Origin: Neoarius graeffei
Lineage: Eukaryota; Chordata; Actinopteri; Siluriformes; Ariidae
Direction of reading: 5' to 3'
NCBI RefSeq assembly: GCF_027579695.1
Contig: NC_083570.1
Location: 4,247,001-4,311,000 of the forward strand
DNA length: 64,000 nt
A model generated the notes under the pieces. The model was not told the DNA's origin, did no database searches, and worked only from the letters and a program-made list of their open reading frames with translations. A program made the translations under genes and the position numbers. How positions within the stretch are numbered: position 1 is the first letter of the stretch; every line of letters starts with the position of its first letter. Below, piece after piece: positions 52,130-62,294 of the stretch.

Positions 52130-52766
52130 TGTTAGGGTTTTGCTGGGAATCGAACCCGGGTCACTGGTGTAATAATCCAGCAATCCCCCACTAGGCCACC
52201 AGGGGGATGACTCAAGTGCAGAGGCGTGAGGCGAAAGTAGAGTATCAAAAACAGTTTATTTACACTATATACACTATTTACAATCCAGGGCAAAAACAAA
52301 AAGTATAATCCAGAGGCTCTGGGGCAAAAAAACAAAAAGTATAATCCAAAATGCAAAAACACTCAGAAGGTAGATCAAAAAAGGAAATCCAAAAGTTCAA
52401 AGACCAAATAAGAAAAAGGCAAAAATGTAAACGCTCAGAAGATGCCAAAGGTTAAGTGAAAAATCCAACAAGAAAACAAAAGGCCAAAAACACAAGGGTA
52501 AAAGCAAGGACACGGGACAGAGGTTCTAACGAAAAGCATTACAGCACAAAGACTCTATGACTAGGGACCAAACTGAAGAGGTATTTATACACAAACTAAA
52601 ATAGGACACAGGTGACACTAATGAGGACTAGGCGGGGCACAAGACACATGGAAAACAACAAACATAAAACACAGAAACAGTGGCGGCCTCTAGAGGCCAA
52701 AACAAACATGACAAGAAAAGCAATAACAGCGGCCTCTAGAGGCCAAGACAGTCCCCAGTCCTAACA
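52130..52766 (-). repeat. Sushi-type 5' LTR with tRNA-like 3' end
   Basis: On the minus strand it runs TGTTAGGACTGGGG to AAAACCCTAACA, with matching terminal inverted repeats TGTTAGG/CCTAACA. It contains GTATAAATACC (52590-52580) as TATA box, AAATAAAC as polyadenylation signal (about 52260), and a tRNA-like segment at 52203-52142 (box A TGGCCTAGTGG, box B GGTTCGATTCC). Only a scrap of gag follows. The right edge cuts into an inverted-repeat element. Confidence 0.82.
52142..52203 (-). other. tRNA-like sequence inside the LTR
   Basis: Box A (TGGCCTAGTGG) and box B (GGTTCGATTCC) at tRNA-like spacing, and an anticodon-stem-like GCTGG...CCAGC. The acceptor stem does not pair, so it is not a functional tRNA gene. 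The second LTR copy keeps it (62220-62283), with one change in box B. Confidence 0.65.
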
Positions 52767-52769
52767 CAA

Positions 52770-53505
52770 GCCACAATGAACTTAATAAACAACATTAATA
52801 TATTTAGGGACAATTTACATGAATATACCTTTCATTTGATACCATACATAGCTTCTTACCATACCACATCTGCCAGATATGACAATCAGACAATCTTGTA
52901 ATATGACTGTAGTGATTACGATAATTCTCAATATATAAACGCATTACAGTTTCAATGGAAGGTGAAGCAGCAATGAAGTGTTCATTTTATTGACATTGTT
53001 TTGTGTACTAATGCTTCATCCAGATTCACTTACATGGCTACAAGCATATCAAGTATGAAGCAGATTTACCTGTCGTGTGCAAGGGAATCACCAGGTCGTA
53101 TACTTTCCATATTTAAGTTTTACTTTCCAGCCTAAAGACAACTAACTGTATCATTTATGATGTATAGTTTTGTGAATACTTTTCTGTTGACCTAACCAGG
53201 TGTTTAGTTTACATATTCCCTAATACGTTTAAATGAACGCTGAGTTCAAAATAATGGTTTTTACATGCACCAAAGTGGTCCATGGCATAAACAGGTATTG
53301 AGCTTATATTGCTATATATAGTATGAATGTAGACCAATGTGAAAATATAAAAGCATCTTTTGGCAATCCAGTCATTTTTCATGAGTATCATATTTGGCAG
53401 ACTTGCTATGGTAAGAAGCTACGGTATGTATGGTATCAAATGAAAGGTATTTTCATGTAAATTGTCACTAAATATATTAATGTTGTTTATTAAGTTCATT
53501 GTGGC
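52770..53505. repeat. DNA element with ~120-bp inverted repeats
   Basis: The left arm (CAAGCCACAATGAACTTAAT onward, 52769-52889) and the right arm (53374-53506, reverse complement) agree over about 120 bp with a few changes. The right arm continues outward as CCAAGCC...; the left arm is cut by the sushi-type LTR at 52766. The roughly 480-bp centre is AT-rich without a coding frame. Superfamily unknown. Confidence 0.75.
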
Positions 53506-53927
53506 TTGGTATTATGTGGATTTAATATTTTCACTGATTGTTCGGGATAGTGCAGGGACAAGTGGGGTACAACTGTTAGGTCTAAATTTTAAAATACTTA
53601 GCACCAGCAGATCTAAACTTGACATATATCATCTTAACCAGTAAACAATTACCTTTCTTTTGATATATTACATATGGTAATCGGACCCAAATTATGGCAC
53701 AATATTGGTGAAAATTTAACGTTTTGGGGGTGCGATCCAATATTTGAGGAAAATGAAGAGTGAGAACCAATATATTTACTGTTACCAGTTGATTTCATGT
53801 TCAGAGGACCCCAATGCTTTAAAAAAAATCTTGTTTTGTACAGTTGTGTGTGTGTGTGTGGGGGGGGGGGGGGGGTGCACGTGGACCATACTGGGCCCAT
53901 GGCCTAATAGTGTAGAGTACTTGCTAC

Positions 53928-55083
53928 GGGATACTTATAACTGGTTTTCAGTGTCTCCAAAGCACAGGGAGGTCTACAAAGCACTATATGAGACCATCAA
54001 CTGTGGGGAGAAACCCTTACAAATAACCAAGGTGTGTGCTACACGTTGGCTCTCCATTGAACCAGCGGTTTCACACATTTTGGACCAGTGGGAGGTGCTT
54101 AAACTGCATTTCACAGTCACCAAGTCCAGTGAACACTGCTACATGGCTGAGGTTTTATACTCCATGCACAATGATCCTCAAAACATCTTGTGTCTGACTT
54201 TTTTGAAGTCAGTGCTGGGTGAGGTACAGTTGGCCATCAAGGCTTTTGAGGGAGAGCAGGTAGATCCTCTTAAACTTCTTGACAGCTTGGTTAGCCTGAT
54301 AAAGTCTGTGAGTAACAGGGTGCTGAATCCACTGGCAAATATTGATGTACTCAAAGAGCCAACTGATGGATACATCAGTCCTAAACCGTACCTTGGTTTC
54401 CTTTTTGAGTCAAAGGCAGCCGAGCTCCATCTTGCGCCTGAGGAAAAGGACAATGTCCGAAAGCAGTGTGTAGCCTTCACCATCTCCCTCACTAATGAAT
54501 TGAGGGTGAGACTGACGGACAACATCGAAGCATTGCAGTACATGTCAGTTTTCAATGTACAGTAGAGGAAACTCTGAAGCACAATAAGAGCCTGGGAGAA
54601 ATAGAAAAAATAGCCAAGCTCCTTGGCTACTCTCCTGCACAGATAGACAAGATTGTGCAGCAATGGTGTGTCATCCATCTTAGTAAGTGGAATGAAACAA
54701 AAAACACAGTGGGCTTCTGGAGTGAGATTTGGAAGTTCAGGGATGCAGCTGATATCAACCCATTTCAGGAACTTGCCATGGCTGCTGTGTCTGTGTTGTC
54801 TTTGCCACATTCGAATGCTGAAGTCGAGAGATTATTCAGCCAGATGAGTGTGGAAAAAAGCAAACTTAGAAATCAGATGTCCTTGCAGACCCTTAACTCC
54901 ATCCTGTATGTCCGATTTGGTCTGAAGCTGTCTGGTGAGGTTTGCTATGAGCACAAGCTGCCTGATGATGTTTTGCAGCTCTTTGGCACATCAGCTGCTT
55001 ACTCATTTAAGTCAGCTTCCTCAGTTGCTGAACCTGCCATAGGAAGCCTTGACCATAATGAGGATGACCTACTCTTTCTGTGA
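53928..55083 (+). pseudogene. hAT transposase, C-terminal two thirds
   Basis: The first block (53928-54565) has KVCATRWLSIEPAVSHILDQ, a region typical of hAT proteins. After a stop at about 54563 and a frameshift comes 54655-55083, with the dimerisation motif LPHSNAEVERLFSQMSVEKS. The N-terminal zinc finger and first catalytic Asp region are missing. A poly-G/GT tract (53847-53874) precedes it. Terminal repeats are not identified. It resembles fish hAT-derived ZBED-like proteins, but the breaks make it a pseudogene. Confidence 0.8.
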
Positions 55084-55270
55084 GCCAGCACAACTTGTGT
55101 GTATGGAGGAAGGGTCTGAAAAAAAAAATGAATGTGAATTAGGGCCAGACGAGTTAGCATCATTTACTTACATTGCCATTGATAGGTTTTTTTTTCTATT
55201 GTCTCTTTTTGGTCCATTAAGATTGTTAATGTTGTCATGTTAAAATAGAAAAAAAATGTTAAAATGTTAT

Positions 55271-55642
55271 GGGCGGCACGGTGGTGTAGTGGTTAGCGCT
55301 GTCGCCTCACAGCATGAAGGTCTGGGTTTGAGCCCCGTGGCCGGCGAGTGCCTTTCTGTGTGGAGTTTGCATGTTCTCTCCGTGTCCGCGTGGGTTTCCT
55401 TCGGGTGCTCCGGTTTCCCCCACAGTCCAAAGACATGCAGGTTAGGTTAACTGGTGACTCTAAATTGACCGTAGGTGTGAATGTGAGTGTGAATGGTTGT
55501 CTGTGTCTATGTGTCAGCCCTGTGATGACCTGGCGACTTGTCCAGGGTGTACACCGCCTTTCGCCCGTAGTCAGCTGCGATAGGCTCCAGCTTGCCTGCG
55601 ACCCTGTAGAACAGGATAAAGCGGCTAGAGATAATGAGATGA
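55271..55642 (+). mobile_element. V-SINE/DANA-like SINE
   Basis: Complete plus-strand copy. Flanks are GTTAAAATGTTAT (55258-55270) and GTTAAAATGTCAT (55643-55655), 12 of 13 matching. Confidence 0.92.
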
Positions 55643-55655
55643 GTTAAAATGTCAT

Positions 55656-57489
55656 GTTATGACTTGTTGTAGGCGTCTTAAGAGCATAAACTGAAGAAAA
55701 CCAAAAAAAACCCCAAAACCCTAAGTAACTCTGCCAGAGTGTCTCTTTTGGGTCACTTTGCAGGTCCCAAGCCCGGATAAAGGAGGAGGGTTGGATGTAG
55801 AGCGAACAATTCCACCCCACATAACAGTGTTTTGATTCTATTTGATATCAAACATTTAACAGTACAGGACAAAACTGATTCATGTAACGTGGAAAGTGCC
55901 TTGAGATAATTGTATTATGATTTGGCACTTTATAAATAAAAAAAAAAATTTGACAAAAGTCATTAAGTTATTTTGAGAAGTGATGGCCTATTTCAATGCC
56001 AAAATAAAAAAAAAAAGAAGAAAGTTCATTTGCAGTTCTAAACATATTTAGGGTGTTTGTTACTCACTTTTTGTCTCTCCCACGACCATGGGAGTCACCA
56101 CCATTGAATGTGAAGGGGACGTGTCCCCTTCACATTTCATAATTCTTCGTTTGGACCCCCCATATTTAACATAAATTATGAGTTCACCCAGCGCCGTTTC
56201 TATTGCTTCGTGAAAGAATCCATTCCACTTGATCAATAAGAGAATACACAGACCACTGAAAATCCACTCCGGGTTTTCCGGGCATTCCCTACAACAACTC
56301 ACCGCGCGCAGTTTTCTGGAAAGTAACATGGGAAATCAGTGTGTAACCCTTGTTACGATGTAATAACAGAGCACAGGTAAATAGTCAATATTAAGAGATG
56401 GAACAGTAATAGAAGACTATAAGCTTGTGAGAGCCTTTGTCGTTGAGTAGTTGAAAGACAAAGGCAAGCAACAGTGGTTTGAGTTTTTTGTGTAGCCACT
56501 TGTTATTAATAATCAATAACACAATAAAAATAAAAATACACAGTTTGTTGCAAGGCATTCAATGAAAAATAACAACTAAAATAATAAAGCTGGCAAAATA
56601 AAACCCTCTGTCCCAAAGTTAGCGTTGGGGCCCTTTTTCTTCAGATCCGTGTCAAGTGTATCAGTGTATGTGTATTCTGTCCTACCACACAGTCCGTGAG
56701 GAAGGGGGAATGAAGGAATCCTTCACCAATCTCAGTTCAATATCGGTGGTTTCAATGTGGCTCGCCACCCAGCTCACACTGGGAATCTATGTATCATGGA
56801 CTCTAGAAACAATCTCTCTGGATCTCTGGAAACCTCACACGAACCCAGCTGGAAACTCCCTGATAGACGGTGGACCTTGGCTGGGACCTCATCAAATGAA
56901 GTCACAGAAAAAAAACCTGACCTACAGAGAGGTCAAAGCAGATCCAAATAGCATGTTGATTATCACCAATCAATAATACTCATTTGCATTAACCAGTTTA
57001 AATCATGCTCTCAAAAGGTTTAGTTGTACAACAAAAATCAAATCTATCTTTAGTTCAAGAGTTCAAGTATTAATTTGTAGGTGCAAAACTATAAATACAT
57101 TCAAAGTGCTTTTTTTTATATTCAAGTACTGTAGTTACATTAATAACTGTTTCAAGAGCTGAAATAGTTTTATTTACATTAGTAACAAAGAAAATATAAT
57201 TTTTCAAAATTAAAAATATATATATATATTGCATAGTACCCTTTAATTTGGTAGAAAACTGCATTAAATTCAGAAACCCCATGGTAGTTAGAGGCATTAA
57301 GGCCTAACGTGCTTAATTGTCTCTCCTTGCACCGGTAACAATGAGAAACTGCACTAAATATTTACCTCTTTAAGTACCACAAGCACACACTTTCATCAAG
57401 CAGTCTCACCAATATCTTATTTTTTTTTACATATGCAATGAACAACAGCTTAGAAAAATATTCCTTAGCAGTGGCAGATGGTAGTCTTT
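55656..57489. other. No gene recognised
   Basis: About 1.8 kb of mainly AT-rich sequence. A 30-bp perfect palindrome lies at 56107-56136. A minus-strand frame at 56060-56329 (89 codons) contains no recognised domain. I see no paired splice sites or transposon ends. Confidence 0.5.
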
Positions 57490-58040
57490 CAAACAGGGGA
57501 GGCTGGTCGGTTACGATATTTCCAGATTTTAAAAGAAAAAAACATCAGTTTTGCCCATACTCTTGCCTCTGATCTGGCTGATTGTTGGCAGCGTCACAAA
57601 CTGTGAAATAACAGGTTCTTTTGTCCCATTAGCCTACTGTCCAATATACATGATGGTGGTGTTGGGGGGGGGGGGTATATTTTCACATTTTATATTTTAA
57701 AATTGTGGCATGTTGTTTAAAAATTGATCATTATTGAAAGCAGCTCTTTGTCAGGAACCTCAGCAGTAGAGCTGGGGGCCACACATTTCATTCAATGACA
57801 CTTTCCCTATATTTTGCTTATTTTGACTGAGAAATGTTTTATTGACAATTTTGATAACCCTTCACTTTTAATACAGGTCTGTAGTGTGAAATGTTCTTGG
57901 CTGTGTTTTTGTTTAAAAATTAGCTGTGTTTAATTCATATCCAGAAAAATATATATTCCAATATAATATACTCAGCATAAACATTTTAAATAGATTCTAT
58001 ATTTTTGGTCCATCCATGACATATTACTAAAGTAGCCTAT

Positions 58041-58244
58041 TTACTGTTGTTGATGTGGGTCACTTGCTGTTAGCCAATTCACTTTCTCGTACCAGGAGAG
58101 CTGAAAGGAACGAGCATTATTCCCTACCTTTTTCACCAAGTCAATTTGAGGCGTTGGTTTACCCTGCTCTTTAATTTTAATTTTTTCCTCGAAAGGAAGA
58201 CTGGCAAATAGCTTCGCCAAAATTAAATCAGCAATGCTTGGCAT
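58041..58244 (-). pseudogene. ZMYM1-like hAT transposase N-terminal fragment
   Basis: 67 codons with SLPFEEKIKIKEQGKPTPQI and ARSFQLSWYEKVNWLTAS. This is the conserved lead-in to the TTF-type zinc finger of fish ZMYM1-like hAT proteins. The zinc finger and catalytic domain are missing. Assignment is by motif memory. Confidence 0.6.
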
Positions 58245-58485
58245 CTGTGCGCAGCTTTCTTGCTAGCTGACTAGCCCCCTCAAGATCAAGTTCAGTCACT
58301 CAAATAAACGAAATTTCTGGAACTAAGATAGCAAACTTGACAACACTATATTTACACTTTATTTACAATGAAAATATATACAAACTAAAAAAGCTGGTAG
58401 AAACCGTATGTAATGAATGAAATCGAAATGTAAGCTGATCTCTTACAATACACCACAGCACTTGCGAATCCGCATGGGACTGAAC

Positions 58486-58596
58486 TGATGTTGCCAGATA
58501 CTGCTGACGTTATCCAGCCCAAAATATGTTCAAAACCCGCCAATATGCACTTAAAACCGCTCAATTGAGCGGGAAACCCCCAATCTGGCAACACTG
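58486..58596. mobile_element. Small MITE with TGTTGCCAGAT ends
   Basis: Left TGTTGCCAGAT (58489-58499) and right ATCTGGCAACA (58583-58593) are perfect 11-bp inverted repeats in about 110 bp. The left 75 bp is matched by 49979-50058. Confidence 0.75.
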
Positions 58597-58710
58597 TACC
58601 GCTGCCTGTCTATAGTTGAAACGAGCTGTCAATCAAAGAAAATATCCGGCCGCTTTCACCAATCACCAGTCTCCTCACGGAAACTGCCATGTCCCTCCCA
58701 TGTGAGGCTC

Positions 58711-59027
58711 GGAGTCCGTGGGCGGGCGTTTTCGCAGTATTTGTCCAATAACCGTCTTGCATTTTGAGATTGAAAAGCGCAGAGCTCCCAAATGCCACTG
58801 AAGTCCACTGAGGGTGGGAGTCCGTAGGCGGGCATTTTCGCAGTATTTGTCCAATAACCGTCTTGCATTTTGAGATTGAAAAGCGCAGAGCTCCCAAATG
58901 CCACTGAAGTCCACTGAGGGTGGGAGTCTGTAGGCGGGCATTTTCGCAGTATTTGTCCAATAATCGTCTTGCATTTTGAGATTGAAAGCGCAGAGCTCCC
59001 AATGCCATTGAAGCCCACTGAGGCTGT
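58711..59027. repeat. 106-bp tandem repeat, three copies
   Basis: Units begin GGAGTCCGT at 58711, 58817 and 58923, a constant spacing of 106 bp. Each contains TTTTCGCAGTATTTGTCCAAT and GCGCAGAGCTCCCA. The unit length is not a multiple of three, so long minus-strand open frames appear in all three phases; they are a by-product, not genes. Confidence 0.93.
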
Positions 59028-59200
59028 GCTGCATCGCGCTGTCATGAGGGGGAGAAACTCACGCACACATTAAAGTTATAAGGGCATTTTTAGAGGAGGC
59101 TGAGCCTCCCTCGTTGTCTTAGAGCAATCGCCCGTGTTCCTTAGTAAATAACAATAAACAACACTGAAATGATTATTTAGATGTGACACCAACAAGCTAA

Positions 59201-60205
59201 GGCCCTGTCCACACGGCAACAGATTCAGGTGAAGCCGATACAATTGTTTATCGTTTCGGCCTGGCGTCCACACGGCACCGGCGTTTTGGGTGCCCCAAAA
59301 CGCAATCTTTTGAGAACGGGTTCCAGAGTGGAAAGATCTGGCAACGTTGCCGTTGCGAAGTCGTCTGGATGAGTAGAACAGATTTGTTTATGATGACATC
59401 ACAACCACATGACTGTGAGTGCTTCACACCGGGTAGAAGTGTAACGAACTCAATGCGAGTTGTCAACAAATCCTATAACTTGGTTCATGAAACGCGCTTA
59501 CAAAATATTTTCACTGTGAATATTTATTGTGTAATGGTGCAAAGTGAGAGAGAGAGAGAGAGAGAGAGAGAATAGCCCTTAGGGCAGAGTCAATCCCGCC
59601 AGCAAAAATAGGGAAAAAAAGGAGTGATCTCACCTCTTCAGATGTTGGTTTAAGTCCTACAATACATTCCTCAAAAAGGGCGTAGAAGAACAAATTAATC
59701 CATTAACGTGTAGCATTCAATTTATTCCGGACCATTAAAGACGCCGCCTTCCACGTAGAATCATACGTCATCCTCGCCACCATGTTGGATGGGTCAAAGC
59801 GGAGAATAAAGATGCCTCATTCATGTGCTGCGTTTAACTGTACCAACAGGTTTACCGTCCAAACAAGATCACATGGGATTACCTTTCACAGGTGAGACTG
59901 GAAAAATACTTTTCATTGTATTTGGTCATTATAATGTAATTTTACGAACAGATTTTTCTGACTTTGTGGCTAATATGAAGTCTCGCGCATAATAGTTTAT
60001 GCGCATGCATCCTTACTTCTTCTATTGCTCTGGTGTCTCCGAAGGGACCATCTTACAGCGCCCCTAGAGGTGTGGCATGTGTATTGCATCGTTTTCAGCA
60101 AGCGTTGCGTTGCCATATGGACCTGATATTTTACTGATCGTTGCCCATTTGGACGTGATATTTTTTTAAATAACATCTCGTTGCCGTTGTCATGTGGATG
60201 TAGCC
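59201..60205 (+). mobile_element. Harbinger-like element with a THAP exon
   Basis: The left end GGCCCTGTCCACACGGCAAC and the right end (reverse complement GGCTACATCCACATGACAAC) are imperfect inverted repeats, flanked by TAA on both sides (59198-59200 and 60206-60208). A 3-bp TWA duplication suits PIF/Harbinger. A THAP-like first exon lies inside at 59782-59891. An (AG)n run lies at about 59546-59571. Confidence 0.75.
59782..59891 (+). CDS. THAP-domain first exon (partial)
   Basis: The ATG at 59782 has a strong context (GCCACCATGT). After ten codons follows MPHSCAAFNCTNRF and then SHGITFHR, the start of a C2CH THAP zinc finger (Cys, Cys and the GITFH-R element). The frame ends at a consensus donor CAG|GTGAG (59889-59896). 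THAP domains bind DNA, and some transposases carry them. The rest (second Cys/His ligands and any DDE domain) is not found before the element ends, so this is probably a deleted transposon gene or a captured exon. Confidence 0.65.
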
Positions 60206-60686
60206 TAAGCTGCTAAGTTCAGGTCAATGGCCCATTAGCATCACAACACAGTCTCAGGCAGCTATAGCACCATTAGCACCTTTTTCATGGCTGCTGCGCT
60301 GATTAACATAACTTTCAGATGCTTTACAAATCAACCAAACAAGTTAAAGAGTGTTTTGTTTTTTTTCCACTCACCGAGTGATCAATTTAGGAAAGAGCAT
60401 TCCAGCAATTACCCTCGCCCGATCGGCGGAAATCGTCCGGTCTCACACTGCTCTATAAAGTTTAAATATTAACAATATACCGGTCAACCAGTGTTTAACA
60501 TCATTAAGAATTATTCCAACTCGGTTTAAAACATTATTTTCAGGTCTTACCCCGTGGATGAAAATAGGTTTTATCTGCGTTTGGATCAGACAACGCACGA
60601 GGCAGCAACCGTAAACATGACCACAAAACAGGAAGCGACGACTGGATGTAACCTACGAGGTTGATCACCTGGGGCGCACGAGGTGC
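60206..60686. other. No gene recognised
   Basis: Sequence between the Harbinger-like element and the helicase relic. No transposon ends, splice-site pairs or conserved frames recognised. A 61-codon frame at 60287-60472 is unsupported. Confidence 0.5.
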
Positions 60687-60698
60687 ACTAATTGGCTA

Positions 60699-61263
60699 GC
60701 CTGGGCCTGCCCATCCTAAGCGTGACGCAACACGAGGGCCTGTTGCGAGCTTAGTCTGGCCAGGCAAGCTATCTACAGCTCTTCCAAGCTCCCGAAAAAT
60801 CGGGAGCCAATCAACTTTGAGCATCTCCAGTGGCCCTGAGTAGAGGCGTGTTCAAGGCAGTGACGTAGTAGAACTGCGACCGGAAGCCATAGATTGTTTA
60901 CAGAATCTATGCCGGAAGCGGTTCATTCACTAGAAACATTACGAACATGGAGCAAGTTCTCATTGAAAATGGAGCAAAGAGCAGCCCTGGAGGTATTTAT
61001 TGAAAGGAAGGATGTTTTCGCCTTGCTCCCGACCGGCTTCGGTAAGAGTTTAATCTACCAGTTAGCCCCGTCGCGTCACATATGTCAGAGGAAAGAGTGA
61101 TGTGATTGGTTTAAGCTTCGTCACAGCTTTTTCTGGCTTCGACCAGTAGCAAACTGAGGCATTTCAGGGAGGCGGGTCAACCACGCACTTTGGGAAATGG
61201 TTGGGCTTAATATCTTTGCCAGACCAAATGCTCGCAGAGCTTTGAAGTCGCATTAGCCAGACT
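60699..61263 (+). mobile_element. Short element with helicase relic and 12-bp direct repeats
   Basis: Flanked by perfect 12-bp repeats ACTAATTGGCTA at 60687-60698 and 61264-61275. The ends are weakly inverted (AGCCTGG on the left; AGTCTGG in complement on the right), and TTAGTCTGGCCAGGCAAG inside adds another partial copy. It carries a RecQ-like helicase start (60894-61100). Superfamily unresolved. Confidence 0.65.
60894..61100 (+). pseudogene. RecQ-like helicase N-terminal fragment
   Basis: 68 codons: SKFSLKMEQRAALEVFIERK, then DVFALLPTGFGKSLIYQLAP, which holds a Q-motif-like lead and Walker A (TGFGKS) of a superfamily 2 RecQ-type helicase. After LAP the frame turns into SRHICQRKE and stops; the other helicase motifs are deleted. 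It lies inside a small mobile-looking element, so it is read as the remains of a helicase-encoding transposon rather than a host RecQ gene. Confidence 0.65.
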
Positions 61264-61275
61264 ACTAATTGGCTA

Positions 61276-61503
61276 TTTGGGAAGCTCGTTCTACATAGCC
61301 CTCTGCAGCAACTCTTTTTTTTTCCTTTTCTCCATTTTAAGCACTTTTCAATAGTTTTTAGTGCATATAATAAATTTCAAAGAATTATTTATAAAGCATC
61401 TATTTATTTCAAAATAAAATGAATTGCTTTTAGAATGTTAATGACTGCTCAATTACTTTCAATGAATTGTTTTTTTTTTTTTTTCCACAAATAAAATGGA
61501 TTC
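61276..61503. other. AT-rich spacer
   Basis: T-rich sequence before a SINE. No gene or transposon end seen. Confidence 0.5.
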
Positions 61504-61873
61504 GGGCAGCACGGTGGTGTAGTGGTTAGCGCTGTCGCCTCACAGCAAGAAGGTCCTGGGTTCGAGCCCCGGGGCTGGCGAGGGCCTTTCTGTGCGGAAT
61601 TTGCATGTTCTCCCTGTGTCCGCGTGGGTTTCCTCCGGGTGCTCCGGTTTCCCCCAAAGACATGCAGGTTAGGTTAACTGGTGACTCTAAATTGAGCGTA
61701 GGTGTGAATGTGAGTGTGAATGGTTGTCTGTGTCTATGTGTCAGCCCTGTGATGACCTGGTGACTTGTCCAGGGTGTACCCCGCCTTTCGCCCGTAGTCA
61801 GCTGGGATAGGCTCCAGCTTGCCTGCGACCCTGTAGAAGGATAAAGCGGCTAGAGATAATGAGATGAGATGAG
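61504..61873 (+). mobile_element. V-SINE/DANA-like SINE abutting an LTR
   Basis: Complete plus-strand copy ending GATAATGAGATGAGATGAG. It directly joins the R region of a sushi-type LTR at 61874, whose U3 is missing. No clear target duplication, so the junction may come from a deletion. Confidence 0.9.
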
Positions 61874-62294
61874 TTCAGTCCTCTTGTCACGGAGTCTTTG
61901 TGCTATGTGTAAGCTCCAGTTACCTCTGTTCCGATTTCCTCGTCCATGTCCTCGTGTTCTTTGTATTTTTGCTTTCTTTTGGACTTTGTGGATTTTGTTT
62001 TTTGACTTTGTGAATCTTCTGAGCATTTGGTATTTTTGCCTTTTCTTTTCTAGTTTTTTGGGCTTTTGTATTGACTTTGAACTTTTGGATTTTTTTATTT
62101 TTTCCCTTAAGATCTTCTGAGCGTTTTGGATTATATTTTTTGGATTTTTGTAAATATTGTAAATAAACCTTATGATACTTTTTGTCCTTCTGCCTCACGC
62201 CTCTGCATTTGCGTCATCCCCCTGTTGGCCTAGTGGGGGTTTGCTGGATTATCACACCAGCGAACCAGGTTTGAATCCCAGCAAAACCCTAACA
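61874..62294 (+). repeat. Sushi-type LTR, U3 missing
   Basis: Same family as 52130-52766, opposite orientation. It starts near the presumed transcription start (CACGGAGTCTTTGTGC), carries AAATAAACC (about 62161), and ends AAAACCCTAACA at 62294. The tRNA-like segment is retained (TGGCCTAGTGG; GGTTTGAATCC). No PBS or gag follows, so it is a 3' or solo LTR remnant. Confidence 0.8.

Larger units (their letters stand above)
57490..59110 (-). mobile_element. Decayed ZMYM1-type hAT element (approximate limits)
   Basis: A minus-strand transposase N-terminus (58244-58041) sits between a left end with CAGGGGAGGCTGGTCGG (about 57495) and a right end with GGAGGCTGAGCCTCC (about 59094-59108, itself palindromic). 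A 106-bp tandem repeat and a small MITE lie upstream of the coding scrap. No target duplication was found, so limits are approximate. Confidence 0.45.

Noticed and set aside
52130-52766. Genuine tRNA gene at the LTR end
   Set aside because: The acceptor stem does not pair and the segment is repeated at the same LTR position in a second copy.
55271-55350. tRNA-like heads with box A/B motifs
   Set aside because: They are the 5' ends of DANA-like SINEs with target duplications, not tRNA genes.
56060-56329. 89-codon minus-strand frame with a Cys-rich start
   Set aside because: No recognised domain, crosses a palindrome, and lacks splice or promoter context.
60894-61100. Host RecQ helicase gene
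   Set aside because: Only the first motifs are present, and the unit is bounded by 12-bp direct repeats; better read as a transposon relic.
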